31,465 nt of DNA from JBKPNX01 sp046732855 (GCA_046732855.1 JBKPNX010000245.1:1-31465); one strand, 5' to 3'; numbered from the stretch's first letter, positions 17,211 through 25,281 are shown. Numbers and translations: made by a program. The notes: generated by a model from the sequence alone, not told the origin.

Positions 17211-17980
17211 ACCCTTTGGCCGTCATCGGCCATATTTTTCTGAGCTTCCTCACGACGATCGGCGATCTGACGCTGTTCGCCGGCCGCGCGATCGTGCAGG
17301 GCCTGAGCGGTCCGTTTTACCCGCGCGCCATCCTCCGCCAGATGATCGACATCGGCTACTACTCGCTGCCGGTCGTGGGCCTGACCGCGATCTTCACCGG
17401 CATGGTGCTCGCGCTGCAAAGCTATACCGGCTTCTCGCGCTTCGAGGCCGAGAGCGCAGTGGCCACGATCGTGGTGCTGTCGATGACGCGCGAGCTCGGT
17501 CCGGTGCTGGCCGGGCTGATGGTCGCCGGCCGGGTAGGCGCCTCGATGGCCGCCGAGATCGGCACCATGCGCGTGACCGAGCAGATCGACGCGCTGACCA
17601 CGCTGTCGACCGACCCGTTCAAATACCTGGTGTGGCCGCGCCTGATCGCCGGCCTGCTGATGCTGCCGCTCTTGGTGGTCGTCGCCGACATCATCGGCGT
17701 GTTCGGCGGCTATCTTGTCGGCATCTACAAGCTCGGCTTCGGCCCCTATGAATACATCAACAACACCTTCAAGTTCCTGGAGACCGAGGACGTCGTCTCG
17801 GGTCTGGTCAAAGCCGCGGTGTTCGGCTTTCTGGTCGCGCTCATGGGCTGCTATCAGGGCTACCACTCCGAGGGCGGCGCTCAGGGCGTCGGCGCGGCGA
17901 CCACGAAGGCGGTGGTCTCGGCCTCGATCCTGATCCTCACCGCCAATTATGTGGTCACGGAAATGTTCTTCCGCCGATGA
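17207..17980 (+). CDS. mlaE: MlaE-family ABC transporter permease
   Basis: A 257-residue inner-membrane permease of the MlaE (formerly DUF140) family, part of the phospholipid/sterol transport system that maintains outer-membrane asymmetry. Five to six hydrophobic segments are visible. The family signature is strong: GLTAIFTGMVLALQSYTGF, then ELGPVLAGLMVAGRVGASMA and AEIGTMRVTEQIDAL. The coupling region for the ATPase follows, and then YKLGFGPYEYI and the C-terminal CYQGYHSEGGAQGVGAATT. The start overlaps the alr stop by 4 bases, and the stop overlaps the ATPase gene by 4. No MCE-domain gene (mlaD) follows. Confidence 0.95.
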   Translation: MNPLAVIGHIFLSFLTTIGDLTLFAGRAIVQGLSGPFYPRAILRQMIDIGYYSLPVVGLTAIFTGMVLALQSYTGFSRFEAESAVATIVVLSMTRELGPVLAGLMVAGRVGASMAAEIGTMRVTEQIDALTTLSTDPFKYLVWPRLIAGLLMLPLLVVVADIIGVFGGYLVGIYKLGFGPYEYINNTFKFLETEDVVSGLVKAAVFGFLVALMGCYQGYHSEGGAQGVGAATTKAVVSASILILTANYVVTEMFFRR

Positions 17981-18756
17981 GCGCACGCCCACTCAAGATC
18001 CGCATCATCGACCTGCACAAGCGCTTTGGCGCGAAGCAGGTGCTCGCCGGCGTGGATCTCGATGTCGCCGAGGGCGAGTCGGTGGTCGTGATCGGCGGCT
18101 CCGGGACCGGCAAGTCGGTGCTGCTGAAGTGCGTGCTCGGCCTGCTCGAGCCGGATCGGGGCTCGATTTTGATCGACGGCCAGGAGGTGGTCGGCCTCGG
18201 CCGCCGCGCCCGCGAGCAGGTCATGCGCAAGTTCGGCATGCTGTTTCAGAGCGCCGCCCTGTTCGACAGCCTGCCGGTCTGGGAGAACGTCGCGTTCGGG
18301 TTCCTGCACATCGAGAAGCTCGGGCGCGCCGAGGCGAAGGAACGGGCGATCGAGACGCTGCGCGAGGTCGGTCTCGGCGCCGATGTGGCCGACCTGTGGC
18401 CGGCCGAGCTGTCCGGCGGCATGCGCAAGCGCGTGGGTCTCGCGCGCGCGATCGCGACGCAACCCGAGATCCTGTTCTTCGACGAGCCGACCACCGGGCT
18501 CGATCCGATCATGGCGGATGTGATCAATGAGCTGATCGCGCGCTCCGTGCGCCAACTCGGCGCCACCGCGATCTCGATCACCCACGACATGGCGAGCGCG
18601 CGCAAGATCGCCGACCGGATCGCCATGCTCTACCAGGGCACGATCATCTGGCAGGGTCCGGTCGGCCAGATCGACCACAGCGGCAACCCCTACGTCGAGC
18701 AGTTCATCCATGGCCGCGGCGAAGGCCCGATCAAGCTCGACGTCCGCGCGGCCTGA
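17977..18756 (+). CDS. mlaF: MlaF-family ABC transporter ATP-binding protein
   Basis: A 259-residue cytoplasmic ATPase partnering MlaE. It has Walker A GGSGTGKS (40-47), a Q-loop in GMLFQSAALFDSLPVWEN (Gln91), signature LSGGMRKRVGLARAIA (145-160), Walker B ILFFDEPTTGLDP (165-177) and an H-loop in ISITHDM. The GMLFQ..ALFDS and SGGM(R/K)KR forms are specific to the MCE/Mla class. Translation is coupled to mlaE (ATGA). The gene ends 7 bp before the convergent HEPN gene. In most alphaproteobacterial operons an MCE-domain protein or radA would be expected nearby; neither is present here. Confidence 0.96.
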   Translation: MSARPLKIRIIDLHKRFGAKQVLAGVDLDVAEGESVVVIGGSGTGKSVLLKCVLGLLEPDRGSILIDGQEVVGLGRRAREQVMRKFGMLFQSAALFDSLPVWENVAFGFLHIEKLGRAEAKERAIETLREVGLGADVADLWPAELSGGMRKRVGLARAIATQPEILFFDEPTTGLDPIMADVINELIARSVRQLGATAISITHDMASARKIADRIAMLYQGTIIWQGPVGQIDHSGNPYVEQFIHGRGEGPIKLDVRAA

Positions 18757-18763
18757 GCGCCTT

Positions 18764-19138
18764 TCATCCGCGCAATAGCCGCCCGACCTCTGCGACGAAT
18801 TCCTGAGCCGATTGGAGGGCTTCCTCGGCGTCTGCCCGCGCCAGCGTAGCCGCAGCATAGTCGCCCACGTGCCGAAGCTTCTGCACTTCATTGATTTGCC
18901 GGCCAAGAGTTCTGGGCAAGCTGCCGTTCGCGATTAAATGGCGGCTGAATTGCCCGACCAGTGTTCCGTGCTTCCGGCTCCTGATCTCGACGTTGCGGCT
19001 CGCAAGCGCAGCCCGGGCAGCATGAAACATCGCGTAGTACGCGCGATTCGCAGTTCCCTCGAAATCCTCCTTCTCAAGGAGCGCAGAGGCCGATTCGAGC
19101 GCACGCACGGCTTTCGCCATGTACTCTTCTGCGTTCAA
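18764..19138 (-). CDS. HEPN-domain protein, putative toxin of a HEPN/MNT pair
   Basis: A 124-residue all-helical protein of the COG1895-type HEPN family. The core reads NRAYYAMFHAARAALASR, with Arg32 and His39 forming an R-x6-H arrangement that fits the HEPN R-x4-6-H RNase motif. KLRHVGDY follows at 88-94. It is encoded directly after the nucleotidyltransferase; stop and start overlap as TTGA. I accept the TTG start at 19138 because GAGGGA lies 8 bases upstream inside the partner gene; the alternative ATG is at 19120. In characterised pairs (for example HepT/MntA) HEPN is an RNA-cleaving toxin silenced by AMPylation from the partner. The HepT-type R-x4-H-x-Y target motif is not present here, so the mode of control may differ. 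Confidence 0.82.
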   Translation of the reverse strand: MNAEEYMAKAVRALESASALLEKEDFEGTANRAYYAMFHAARAALASRNVEIRSRKHGTLVGQFSRHLIANGSLPRTLGRQINEVQKLRHVGDYAAATLARADAEEALQSAQEFVAEVGRLLRG

Positions 19139-19479
19139 ATGGCGATTCCCTCGCGCCGCACGGCGCGGCTCACCGCCGGATAAGGATGCTCCTCGGGTTC
19201 ATCCAGGCTGCCTTCTTCGAGAGGCCAGGGCTGAATGTCCAAGCCGGTCTCCAGCAGCAGGTCATAGGTATCTTCGAGGATTTCGCGCGTGATCCCGAAC
19301 GGGCGCTCGGGCAAGCGGCCCTTCAGCAGGACGGCCACGTCGACGTCGCTGTCCGGCTCGGCGTCGCCGCGCGCGCGGCTGCCGAACAGGTAGAGGCCCT
19401 CGAAACGGTCGCCAAAGCGGATGCGCAAGCGCCGTTTCAGCTGCTCAAGAAGGTTCAGGATCTCCGGTTCGACGCTCAT
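19135..19479 (-). CDS. MNT-type minimal nucleotidyltransferase, putative antitoxin
   Basis: A 114-residue protein with the pol-beta superfamily signature: YLFGSRARGDAEPDSDVDVA contains GS (33-34) and the metal-binding D-x-D (Asp45, Asp47) at the canonical ten-residue spacing. The third acidic residue could be Asp81 in GLDIQPW. Minimal nucleotidyltransferases of this kind act as antitoxins to HEPN proteins, in studied cases by transferring AMP to the toxin. The intact GSx10DxD suggests catalytic activity. It is first in the two-gene unit; its stop overlaps the HEPN start. The ATG at 19479 is preceded by TTGGA. The C-terminal acidic stretch (LEEGSLDEPEEHPYP) may contact the partner. Confidence 0.85.
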   Translation of the reverse strand: MSVEPEILNLLEQLKRRLRIRFGDRFEGLYLFGSRARGDAEPDSDVDVAVLLKGRLPERPFGITREILEDTYDLLLETGLDIQPWPLEEGSLDEPEEHPYPAVSRAVRREGIAI

Positions 19480-19649
19480 GCGTCCAATCTAGCCGGCGCC
19501 GTCGTTTCCGGCCAGAGCCGCCGAGCCGGCTGCCCCATCGACCGATCACCAAAATGTTGCCGCAGCTGGGTTGGCCGAAACGGCGCAGGGAACAGTCACC
19601 GCGGCGGTCCCGTCGCGCGATGCGGCCTCGATCGGATCGAGCGGCGCTC

Positions 19650-20099
19650 TCAGGCCGTTGGATCGCTTCCGGGGGCCGCGATCACCTGGCCGCGCGTTTC
19701 GTACGAAGTGCCGCGGAACAGCGCCACGAGCCTCCCAGTGCCGTCGGTCACCTCGACGTCGTAGACGCCAGTGCGGCCGGCGCGACTGCGCTCGCGCGCC
19801 GTGGCGATCAACACGTCGCCGGCGCGCGCCGGCGCCACGAAGGTGATCTCGGCGCCGAGCGCTACCGTGACCCGATTACAGGCGTTGCAGGCATAGGCGA
19901 ACGCGGTATCGGCGAGAGTGAAGACGATGCCGCCGTGACAGGTGCCGTGGCCCTGGACCATGTCGGCGCGCACCGTCATCCGGCACACCGCGGCGCCCGG
20001 CTCGATCGCGTCGACCACGATCCCCAGCGCCTGCGCTGCGCAATCGCGCGCATACATGCCTTCGCCCACCGCGGCCGCGAGGACCTGCGCATCAGACAT
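19650..20099 (-). CDS. paaI: Hydroxyphenylacetyl-CoA thioesterase PaaI
   Basis: A 149-residue hotdog-fold thioesterase. The diagnostic region GHGTCHGGIVFTLADTAFAY (50-69) contains the HGG loop and the catalytic Asp64; ACNACNRVTVALGAEITFV continues the fold. PaaI hydrolyses ring-hydroxylated or epoxidised phenylacetyl-CoA intermediates and so rescues CoA when the phenylacetate pathway stalls. Length is typical (140-150). It overlaps the end of paaH by 8 bp and is the last gene of the paaG-paaH-paaI unit. The C-terminal tail beyond TSYETRGQ is short and not conserved. The context makes the PaaI identity much more likely than a generic thioesterase. Confidence 0.94.
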   Translation of the reverse strand: MSDAQVLAAAVGEGMYARDCAAQALGIVVDAIEPGAAVCRMTVRADMVQGHGTCHGGIVFTLADTAFAYACNACNRVTVALGAEITFVAPARAGDVLIATARERSRAGRTGVYDVEVTDGTGRLVALFRGTSYETRGQVIAAPGSDPTA

Positions 20100-21606
20100 G
20101 GAACGACTGCTTGGCCAGCGCCTTGCGCCGCAGCAGCCACGACGCGCGATAGCGGTCCTCGCCGTAGGTGCGCGCCAGGTGGTCGAGCACGTCGCGCACC
20201 CGCTCGAGCCCGATCGCCTCGGCCCAGGCGAGCGGTCCGCGCGGATGGTTCGCGCCGAGGCGCATCGCCTGATCGACCGCCTCGGCGCTCGCGACGCCGG
20301 TGTGCACCACCTCCGCCGCCTCGTTCGCCAGCATGCAGACGGTGCGCATGAGCAGCATGCCCGGAAAATCGTCGATCACCGAGACGTTCAGGCCCCCCGC
20401 CTGCATCAGCCCGATTCCCTGGGCGAGGTCGCCCTCGCTCGCCTGCGCTCCCCGCGCGAGGGCAATGTGCGAGCAGGCGGCGAAATCGAGCGCGAGGTCG
20501 AACAGGATCACGGGCGCCTGCAGCAGGTAGCTCCATTCGGTCGCGCCGCGGCCATCGCTGAGCGCGAGGCGCACTTTGCCGATCCGGACCAGGCCCTCGC
20601 CCCAGCGCCGGTTGACCTCGACGCCGGCCTCACGCCAGCGCTCGACCAGCGGCGCCGCAGGGCCAAGGTCCCCCTCGACCACGATCCGCTGCGGCGGCGG
20701 CGTCGAGGCGGCGACGCGCGGCTGCCAAGGTTCGGCGCCGGGGGCATGGTCGTAGAAACCGCGCCCGCTCTTCCGTCCGAGGCGACCCGCGTCCACCAAC
20801 TCCTGCTGGAGCAGGGATGGCGCATAGCGCGGATCAGCGGCATACGCGGCGTGGATCGAACGGCTGACCGTCAGGTTCACATCGAGCCCGATCAGGTCGA
20901 TCAGCTCGAACGGGCCCATGCGGAAGCCGCCCGCGGCGCGGATCACGCCATCGATCGTCGCCACGTCCGCGGCGCCTTCGGCCAGCGCGCGCAACGCCTC
21001 GCCGTAGAACGGACGCGCGATCCGGTTGACGATGAACCCGGGTGTCGAGCGACAGACCACGGCGGTCTTGCCCCATGCCTCGGCCGTGGCCCGCACCGTC
21101 TCGACCACCTCAGGCGCGCTCGCGAGGCCGCGCACCACCTCGACCAGCGCCATCGCCGGCGCCGGATTGAAGAAATGCATGCCGACCAGCCGCTCCGGCT
21201 GCTTCAGCCCGGCGGCAAGCGCCGTGATCGACAGCGACGAGGTGTTGCTCGCGAAGATCGCCTCGCTGGGACAGACGACCTCAAGGGTCTGGAACAGACG
21301 TGCCTTGGCGGCGGGATCCTCGGCGATCGCTTCGATCACGAGACCGGCGGCGCTCAGTGCATCGAGGCTGTCGCAGCGCGTGATCCGGCCGAGCGTGCGG
21401 TCGCGCTCATCCGGCGCAACGCGTCCCTTGTCGACCGCGCGCGCGAGCGCCCGGGCGATGCGCTCTTCGGCTTGCGCCAGGGCGGTCTGTTCGGCGTCGT
21501 AGAGGAGCACCCGTTGGCCGGCTGCGGCCGCCACCTGCGCAATGCCGGCGCCCATGGTGCCGGCACCGACCACGGCGACCGGAACCGAGGGCGCGAGCGC
21601 CGCCAT
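20092..21606 (-). CDS. paaH: 3-hydroxyacyl-CoA dehydrogenase PaaH (3-hydroxyadipyl-CoA dehydrogenase)
   Basis: A 504-residue NAD-dependent enzyme that oxidises 3-hydroxyadipyl-CoA to 3-oxoadipyl-CoA in phenylacetate breakdown. It has the Rossmann motif VAVVGAGTMGAGIAQ (10-24), the catalytic region GMHFFNPAPAMALVEVV (His144, Glu156) and STPGFIVNRIARPFYGEAL. The length and second C-terminal domain (MRLGANHPRGPLAWAE near the end) match the 500-residue PaaH/PaaC type rather than the 290-residue FadB2 type. The ATG at 21606 overlaps the paaG stop as TGATG; a TTG codon just before it is less likely. GRLGRKSGRGFYD is intact. A related acyl-CoA specificity cannot be excluded, but the neighbours support the phenylacetate role. 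Confidence 0.95.
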   Translation of the reverse strand: MAALAPSVPVAVVGAGTMGAGIAQVAAAAGQRVLLYDAEQTALAQAEERIARALARAVDKGRVAPDERDRTLGRITRCDSLDALSAAGLVIEAIAEDPAAKARLFQTLEVVCPSEAIFASNTSSLSITALAAGLKQPERLVGMHFFNPAPAMALVEVVRGLASAPEVVETVRATAEAWGKTAVVCRSTPGFIVNRIARPFYGEALRALAEGAADVATIDGVIRAAGGFRMGPFELIDLIGLDVNLTVSRSIHAAYAADPRYAPSLLQQELVDAGRLGRKSGRGFYDHAPGAEPWQPRVAASTPPPQRIVVEGDLGPAAPLVERWREAGVEVNRRWGEGLVRIGKVRLALSDGRGATEWSYLLQAPVILFDLALDFAACSHIALARGAQASEGDLAQGIGLMQAGGLNVSVIDDFPGMLLMRTVCMLANEAAEVVHTGVASAEAVDQAMRLGANHPRGPLAWAEAIGLERVRDVLDHLARTYGEDRYRASWLLRRKALAKQSFHV

Positions 21607-22397
21607 CAACGCCCCCGGAACGTCGGCTGGCGCTTGGCCATGAACGCCGCGACGCCCTCCCGATAGTCCGCGGTACGACCCGCGGCGCGCTGCAGGTCGC
21701 GCTCGAGGTCAAGCTGCGCGTCGAGGTCGTTGGTCGCCGACGCGAGCAGTGCCCGCTTGGTCAGCCCGAGGCCCTTGGTCGGCTGGGTCGCGAGATGCCG
21801 CGCCAGCGCCATCGCCTCGTCCATCAGGCGCGCGTCGTCGACCACCCGCCAGATCAGACCCCAGGCTTCGGCCTGCTCCGCCGAGAGGGTCTCCCCGAGC
21901 AGCGCCAGCCCGCGCGCCCGCGCGCTGCCCACGAGGCGCGGCAGGATGTAAGTCCCGCCGGCATCAGGCACCAGGCCGAGCTTGCAGAAGGGCTCCATGA
22001 ATTTCGCCGAACGGGCGGCCAGCACGATGTCGCAATTGAGCGCGAGATTGGCGCCGGCCCCGGCCGCGACGCCGTTTACGGCGCACACGACAGGGCGCTC
22101 GAGGCGACAGATGCGGCGGATCAGCGGGTTGTACAGCCGCTCCAGGGTATCGCCGAGGTCGGGCGGGGCATCGCCTTCGCCGGTGACGCGATCGCCCAGG
22201 TCCTGACCGGCGCAAAAGCCGCGCCCGGCGCCGGTGAGCAGGACGGCGCGGATCGCCGGATCGGCCTCGATGCGATCGAACGCGCGCGCGAGTTCACCGT
22301 GCATGGTCTCGTTGAACACGTTGAGCTTGTCCGGCCGGTTGAGGGTGAGCGTGACCACGCCGGCGGCGCTCTCGTAGAGGATCGTGGGTTCAGACAC
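21606..22397 (-). CDS. paaG: 2-(1,2-epoxy-1,2-dihydrophenyl)acetyl-CoA isomerase PaaG
   Basis: A 263-residue crotonase-fold enzyme that isomerises ring-1,2-epoxyphenylacetyl-CoA to oxepin-CoA. The sequence carries PaaG hallmarks: LTGAGRGFCAGQDLGDR (54-70), LERLYNPLIRRICRLERPV, NGVAAGAGANLAL and KLGLVPDAGGTYILPRLVG. The C-terminal pattern DLDAQLDLERDLQ..AGRTADYREGV is also shared with E. coli PaaG. I set the start at GTG 22397 (AGGGG 9 bases upstream); the 17-residue extension to 22448 is Arg-rich and not family-like. It is first in the paaG-paaH-paaI unit. The ring epoxidase (paaABCDE), ligase (paaK), paaZ, paaF and paaJ are not in the window. Confidence 0.95.
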   Translation of the reverse strand: MSEPTILYESAAGVVTLTLNRPDKLNVFNETMHGELARAFDRIEADPAIRAVLLTGAGRGFCAGQDLGDRVTGEGDAPPDLGDTLERLYNPLIRRICRLERPVVCAVNGVAAGAGANLALNCDIVLAARSAKFMEPFCKLGLVPDAGGTYILPRLVGSARARGLALLGETLSAEQAEAWGLIWRVVDDARLMDEAMALARHLATQPTKGLGLTKRALLASATNDLDAQLDLERDLQRAAGRTADYREGVAAFMAKRQPTFRGR

Positions 22398-22475
22398 GAC
22401 ACGCCACCCCTTCGGTGCAACGCAGACGCGAACTCTAGCACGTCGCATCGGCCACGCCGAGACAGCGCATCTTCT

Positions 22476-22516
22476 GCTATGTCTCTGGCTTCGTGCCAGA
22501 TGCTAGGTCTCTGGCT
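22476..22516. repeat. Direct repeat between divergent paaG and EamA genes, possible operator
   Basis: GCTATGTCTCTGGCT (22476-22490) recurs as GCTAGGTCTCTGGCT (22502-22516), 14 of 15 bases identical and 26 bp from start to start. CTGGC-TTCGT-GCCAG (22486-22500) adds a small hairpin between the copies. It sits about 80 bp upstream of the paaG start. A regulator-binding site is possible; no known consensus is matched. Confidence 0.4.
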
Positions 22517-22638
22517 CGGATCCCAAGGGGGAGCAGATGGCCCAGGGCTACGCCATCGGCGCCTGCGCCGACGCTTGGCCGCGGCAGCCGCAGCCATGAC
22601 GAGCATCCGGCTCGCCTGTCCGCCGGCGATCTGATCTC

Positions 22639-23487
22639 TTGGACCCGATCGTGCTGAGCCTGGTGCTGGCGGCGGCGCTGCTGCATGCCAGCTGGAACGC
22701 GCTGGTCAAGGCGGGCGGCGATCCGTTCATCCGCCTGGCCGTGGTCATCGCGGTCGGCGGCCTGTGCGCCCTGCCGCTGCTGGTTCTGGTCGAGCCACCG
22801 GCACGCGCGAGCTGGCCTTATCTGGCCGGCTCGGTCGTGGTCCACCACGCCTACTACCTGAGCCTTGGCTACGGTTACCGCTTCGGTGATTTGTCGCACG
22901 TCTATCCGATCGCGCGCGGCGTCGCGCCGCCGCTGGTCGCCTGCGCCGCCTGGGCATTCGCCGGCGAGAGCATGGGGCTGCTCGGGCTGGTCGCGATCCT
23001 GATCATCTCCACAGGGATTGTCAGTCTCGCATTCACCGACGATGGGCGGTTGGCCGCGCTCAAACCTCTGCTTCTGGGGCTGGTCAACGGAGTCACCATC
23101 GCCGCCTACACGCTGTTCGACGGGCTCGGCGGGCGCGCTTCCGCCCACGTTCTCGGCTATATCGCCTGGCTGTTCGCGATCAGCTCGGTGCCGTTCAGCG
23201 TGATCGTCGCCTATCGTTATCGCGACCGGCTCGGACCGGCGCTTGCCGCATCGTGGCGGCCGGCCGCCATCGGCGGCGCCCTGTCGGTGGTCGCGTACGG
23301 CCTCGTGATCTGGGCGATGACCCTCACGCCGATGGCCGCGGTCTCGGCGCTGCGCGAGACCAGCGTGATCATCGCCGCGCTGATCGGCACCAGTCTGCTG
23401 CGCGAGCCGTTCGGCACCCGGCGCGTGCTCGCGGCCGGCCTGGTCGCTCTCGGCGTCGTCCTGCTCCAGGTCAGCCGCGCGACGTAG
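22639..23487 (+). CDS. EamA/DMT-family transporter
   Basis: A 282-residue inner-membrane protein with about ten hydrophobic segments in two EamA halves, the drug/metabolite transporter architecture. The first helix contains ALLHASWNALVKAGGD, typical of a subgroup of EamA proteins. Later segments include YPIARGVAPPLVACAAWAF and ALRETSVIIAALIGTSLLREPFG, the usual end of the second half. The start is TTG 22639, the first possible codon after an in-frame stop at 22597; GTG 22651 is an alternative. No good Shine-Dalgarno is seen. The substrate is unknown. It is divergent from the paa genes and followed by another EamA protein, but homology between the two is only at family level. Confidence 0.88.
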   Translation: MDPIVLSLVLAAALLHASWNALVKAGGDPFIRLAVVIAVGGLCALPLLVLVEPPARASWPYLAGSVVVHHAYYLSLGYGYRFGDLSHVYPIARGVAPPLVACAAWAFAGESMGLLGLVAILIISTGIVSLAFTDDGRLAALKPLLLGLVNGVTIAAYTLFDGLGGRASAHVLGYIAWLFAISSVPFSVIVAYRYRDRLGPALAASWRPAAIGGALSVVAYGLVIWAMTLTPMAAVSALRETSVIIAALIGTSLLREPFGTRRVLAAGLVALGVVLLQVSRAT

Positions 23488-23587
23488 TGGCGCGCTCGGC
23501 TTGGCCGCGGCGCCTGGACCGCGACGACACAGGCTCTAGTCTGCGCTCGCACGGTTCTTTCTCTCACCCTTGGACCGAGCACCGCCG

Positions 23588-24505
23588 ATGACCCGTCCGC
23601 TCGGCCACTGGCTGCTGCTGCTCGCCCTGGTCGCGATGTGGGGCAGCGCCTTCATGTTCACCGGTGTTGCGGTGCGTAGCTTCAGCCCGACCGGGCTCGT
23701 GACGATCAGGCTCGTGATCGCCGCGGTTCTTCTTACCGCTCTGGTGGCCCTGCGTGGCCGAAGTTTCCCACGGTCCGGGCGGTTCTGGCTGTTTAGCTTG
23801 GCGCTGGCGCTCGCCGGCAATTGCGTCCCGTTCTGGCTGATCAGCTTCGGCCTGGAGCGGATCGACAGCGGCCTCGCCGGCATTCTCATGGGCATAATGC
23901 CGCTCACCACCATGGTGCTCGCGCACTTCTTCGTGCCCGGGGAGCGGCTGAACACGACCAAGGCTACCGGGTTTATGGTCGGGTTCGGTGGTCTGGTGAT
24001 GCTGATCGGCCCGGCCGCGCTCGCGGAGCTGCGCGGAGAGGGGACGGAGTTCCTGCATCAGCTGGCGGTTCTCGGTGGCGCCGTCTGCTACGCGATCAAT
24101 GCCATTGTCGCGCGTCACCGTCCGCCGGCCGACCCGCTGGTCGCCGCCGCGGGTGTGATGCTGGCGGGAAGCGCGATCATGCTACCGTTCGGTGGTGCGC
24201 CCGCGAGCCTCCAGCTGATCTCGACGCCGGCCGTGCCGCTCGCGGCAATGCTGGCGCTCAGCATCATCGCCACTGCGATTGCCACCGTGGCGTTCCTAAA
24301 GCTCGTGACGACCGCCGGGCCGAGCTTCACCTCTTTCATCAACTATTTGATTCCGGTGTGGGCTCTGCTCACTGGAGTGATCTTCCTTGGCGAGGAGCCG
24401 GGCCTCCGGGTCATTATTGCGCTGGTACTGATCCTCGCCGGTATCGCGCTCAGCGAGGTCGGCTCACGACGCCTCGTTGGCAGACAAGGCGGGCACGATG
24501 CCTGA
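23588..24505 (+). CDS. EamA/DMT-family transporter (RhaT/YedA-like)
   Basis: A 305-residue inner-membrane transporter with ten predicted helices in two repeats. The opening LALVAMWGSAFMFTGVAVRS and the re-entrant pattern LALAGNCVPFWLISFGLERIDSG are typical of the class. The C-terminal signature TTAGPSFTSFINYLIPVWALL, then GVIFLGEEPG, is typical too. ATG 23588 is preferred over an upstream TTG (23570). The substrate (an amino acid, metabolite or drug exported down a gradient) cannot be told. It lies 100 bp after the first EamA gene on the same strand and 32 bp before the convergent metallo-hydrolase gene. Confidence 0.9.
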   Translation: MTRPLGHWLLLLALVAMWGSAFMFTGVAVRSFSPTGLVTIRLVIAAVLLTALVALRGRSFPRSGRFWLFSLALALAGNCVPFWLISFGLERIDSGLAGILMGIMPLTTMVLAHFFVPGERLNTTKATGFMVGFGGLVMLIGPAALAELRGEGTEFLHQLAVLGGAVCYAINAIVARHRPPADPLVAAAGVMLAGSAIMLPFGGAPASLQLISTPAVPLAAMLALSIIATAIATVAFLKLVTTAGPSFTSFINYLIPVWALLTGVIFLGEEPGLRVIIALVLILAGIALSEVGSRRLVGRQGGHDA

Positions 24506-24537
24506 AGGAGGCGATGCTGGGGTGCGATCGACACCTC

Positions 24538-25281
24538 CTAGAGTTCGATCAGCTGGCCGTCCTCAGCGACCTCGAGAGCGACCTCATCGAGTCGGTCGAA
24601 CATTTCCTGCCCCATGTGTGTCAGCAGCACTCGCTTGCAATCCAGATGATCAAGTCGGCCTCGTAAAGTATTGTAATCCAAATGGTGCTGCGGTGTGCTG
24701 TCGAACGCGTAGCACTCGGTGATGAACAGATCCGCGTCACGCGCGACCGCCAGCAACAGATCGGTCCATCCGGTGTCGCCCGAATAGCCAAGCAGCCGGT
24801 TGCCGGTTCTCAGACGAAACGCGAACGCCTCGCTGCCCGAGGGATGGCTGACGGCATAGGGGGTAATGGCGAAACGGCCAAAGCGCGCCCTCCGGCGCGC
24901 CTTCAGCTCGCGGAAGGTCAATGGAAAACCCCACGCGAGCTCGCTGGAGCCCGGAAAAAACACCTCGAGCGCCGCCATCACCCGCTGCTCCGTCCCGGCG
25001 GGTCCGGCGATCAGGAGAGGTGTGTCCCGGCGCGCCACGAAATGCTGCTCCAGCAGCAGGAACGGCACGCCCGCGAAGTGATCGCCATGGAGATGGCTGA
25101 GGAAGATCGCATCGACGCTCGACGGCTCGACGGCGAAGCGGCGCATCGCAACGAGAGCCGTCGCGCCGCAGTCGAGCAGGCATGTTCCGGCCCCGGAGCT
25201 GACCATGAAGCAGCTTTGAAACCGGCCGCCGCTGCCGAACGCATCGCCGCATCCGAGAACCCGAATTCTCACCTGGCTCAT
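24538..25281 (-). CDS. Metallo-beta-lactamase-fold hydrolase, RNase Z-like
   Basis: A 247-residue protein of the MBL superfamily. The zinc motif SHLHGDHFAGVPFLL has H-L-H-G-D-H at 63-68. Further metal ligands are likely in the segment AVSHPSGSEAF, in LLGYSGDTGWTD (Asp) and in the C-terminal LLTHMG (His). The N-terminal RIRVLGCGDAFGSGGRFQSCF and the overall order resemble RNase Z and class II cyclic-nucleotide phosphodiesterase relatives. No flexible exosite arm typical of true RNase Z is obvious, so tRNA 3' processing should not be assumed. It is a single gene, with tRNA-Pro upstream on the same strand and a 16-bp palindrome 60 bp before its start. Confidence 0.88.
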   Translation of the reverse strand: MSQVRIRVLGCGDAFGSGGRFQSCFMVSSGAGTCLLDCGATALVAMRRFAVEPSSVDAIFLSHLHGDHFAGVPFLLLEQHFVARRDTPLLIAGPAGTEQRVMAALEVFFPGSSELAWGFPLTFRELKARRRARFGRFAITPYAVSHPSGSEAFAFRLRTGNRLLGYSGDTGWTDLLLAVARDADLFITECYAFDSTPQHHLDYNTLRGRLDHLDCKRVLLTHMGQEMFDRLDEVALEVAEDGQLIEL

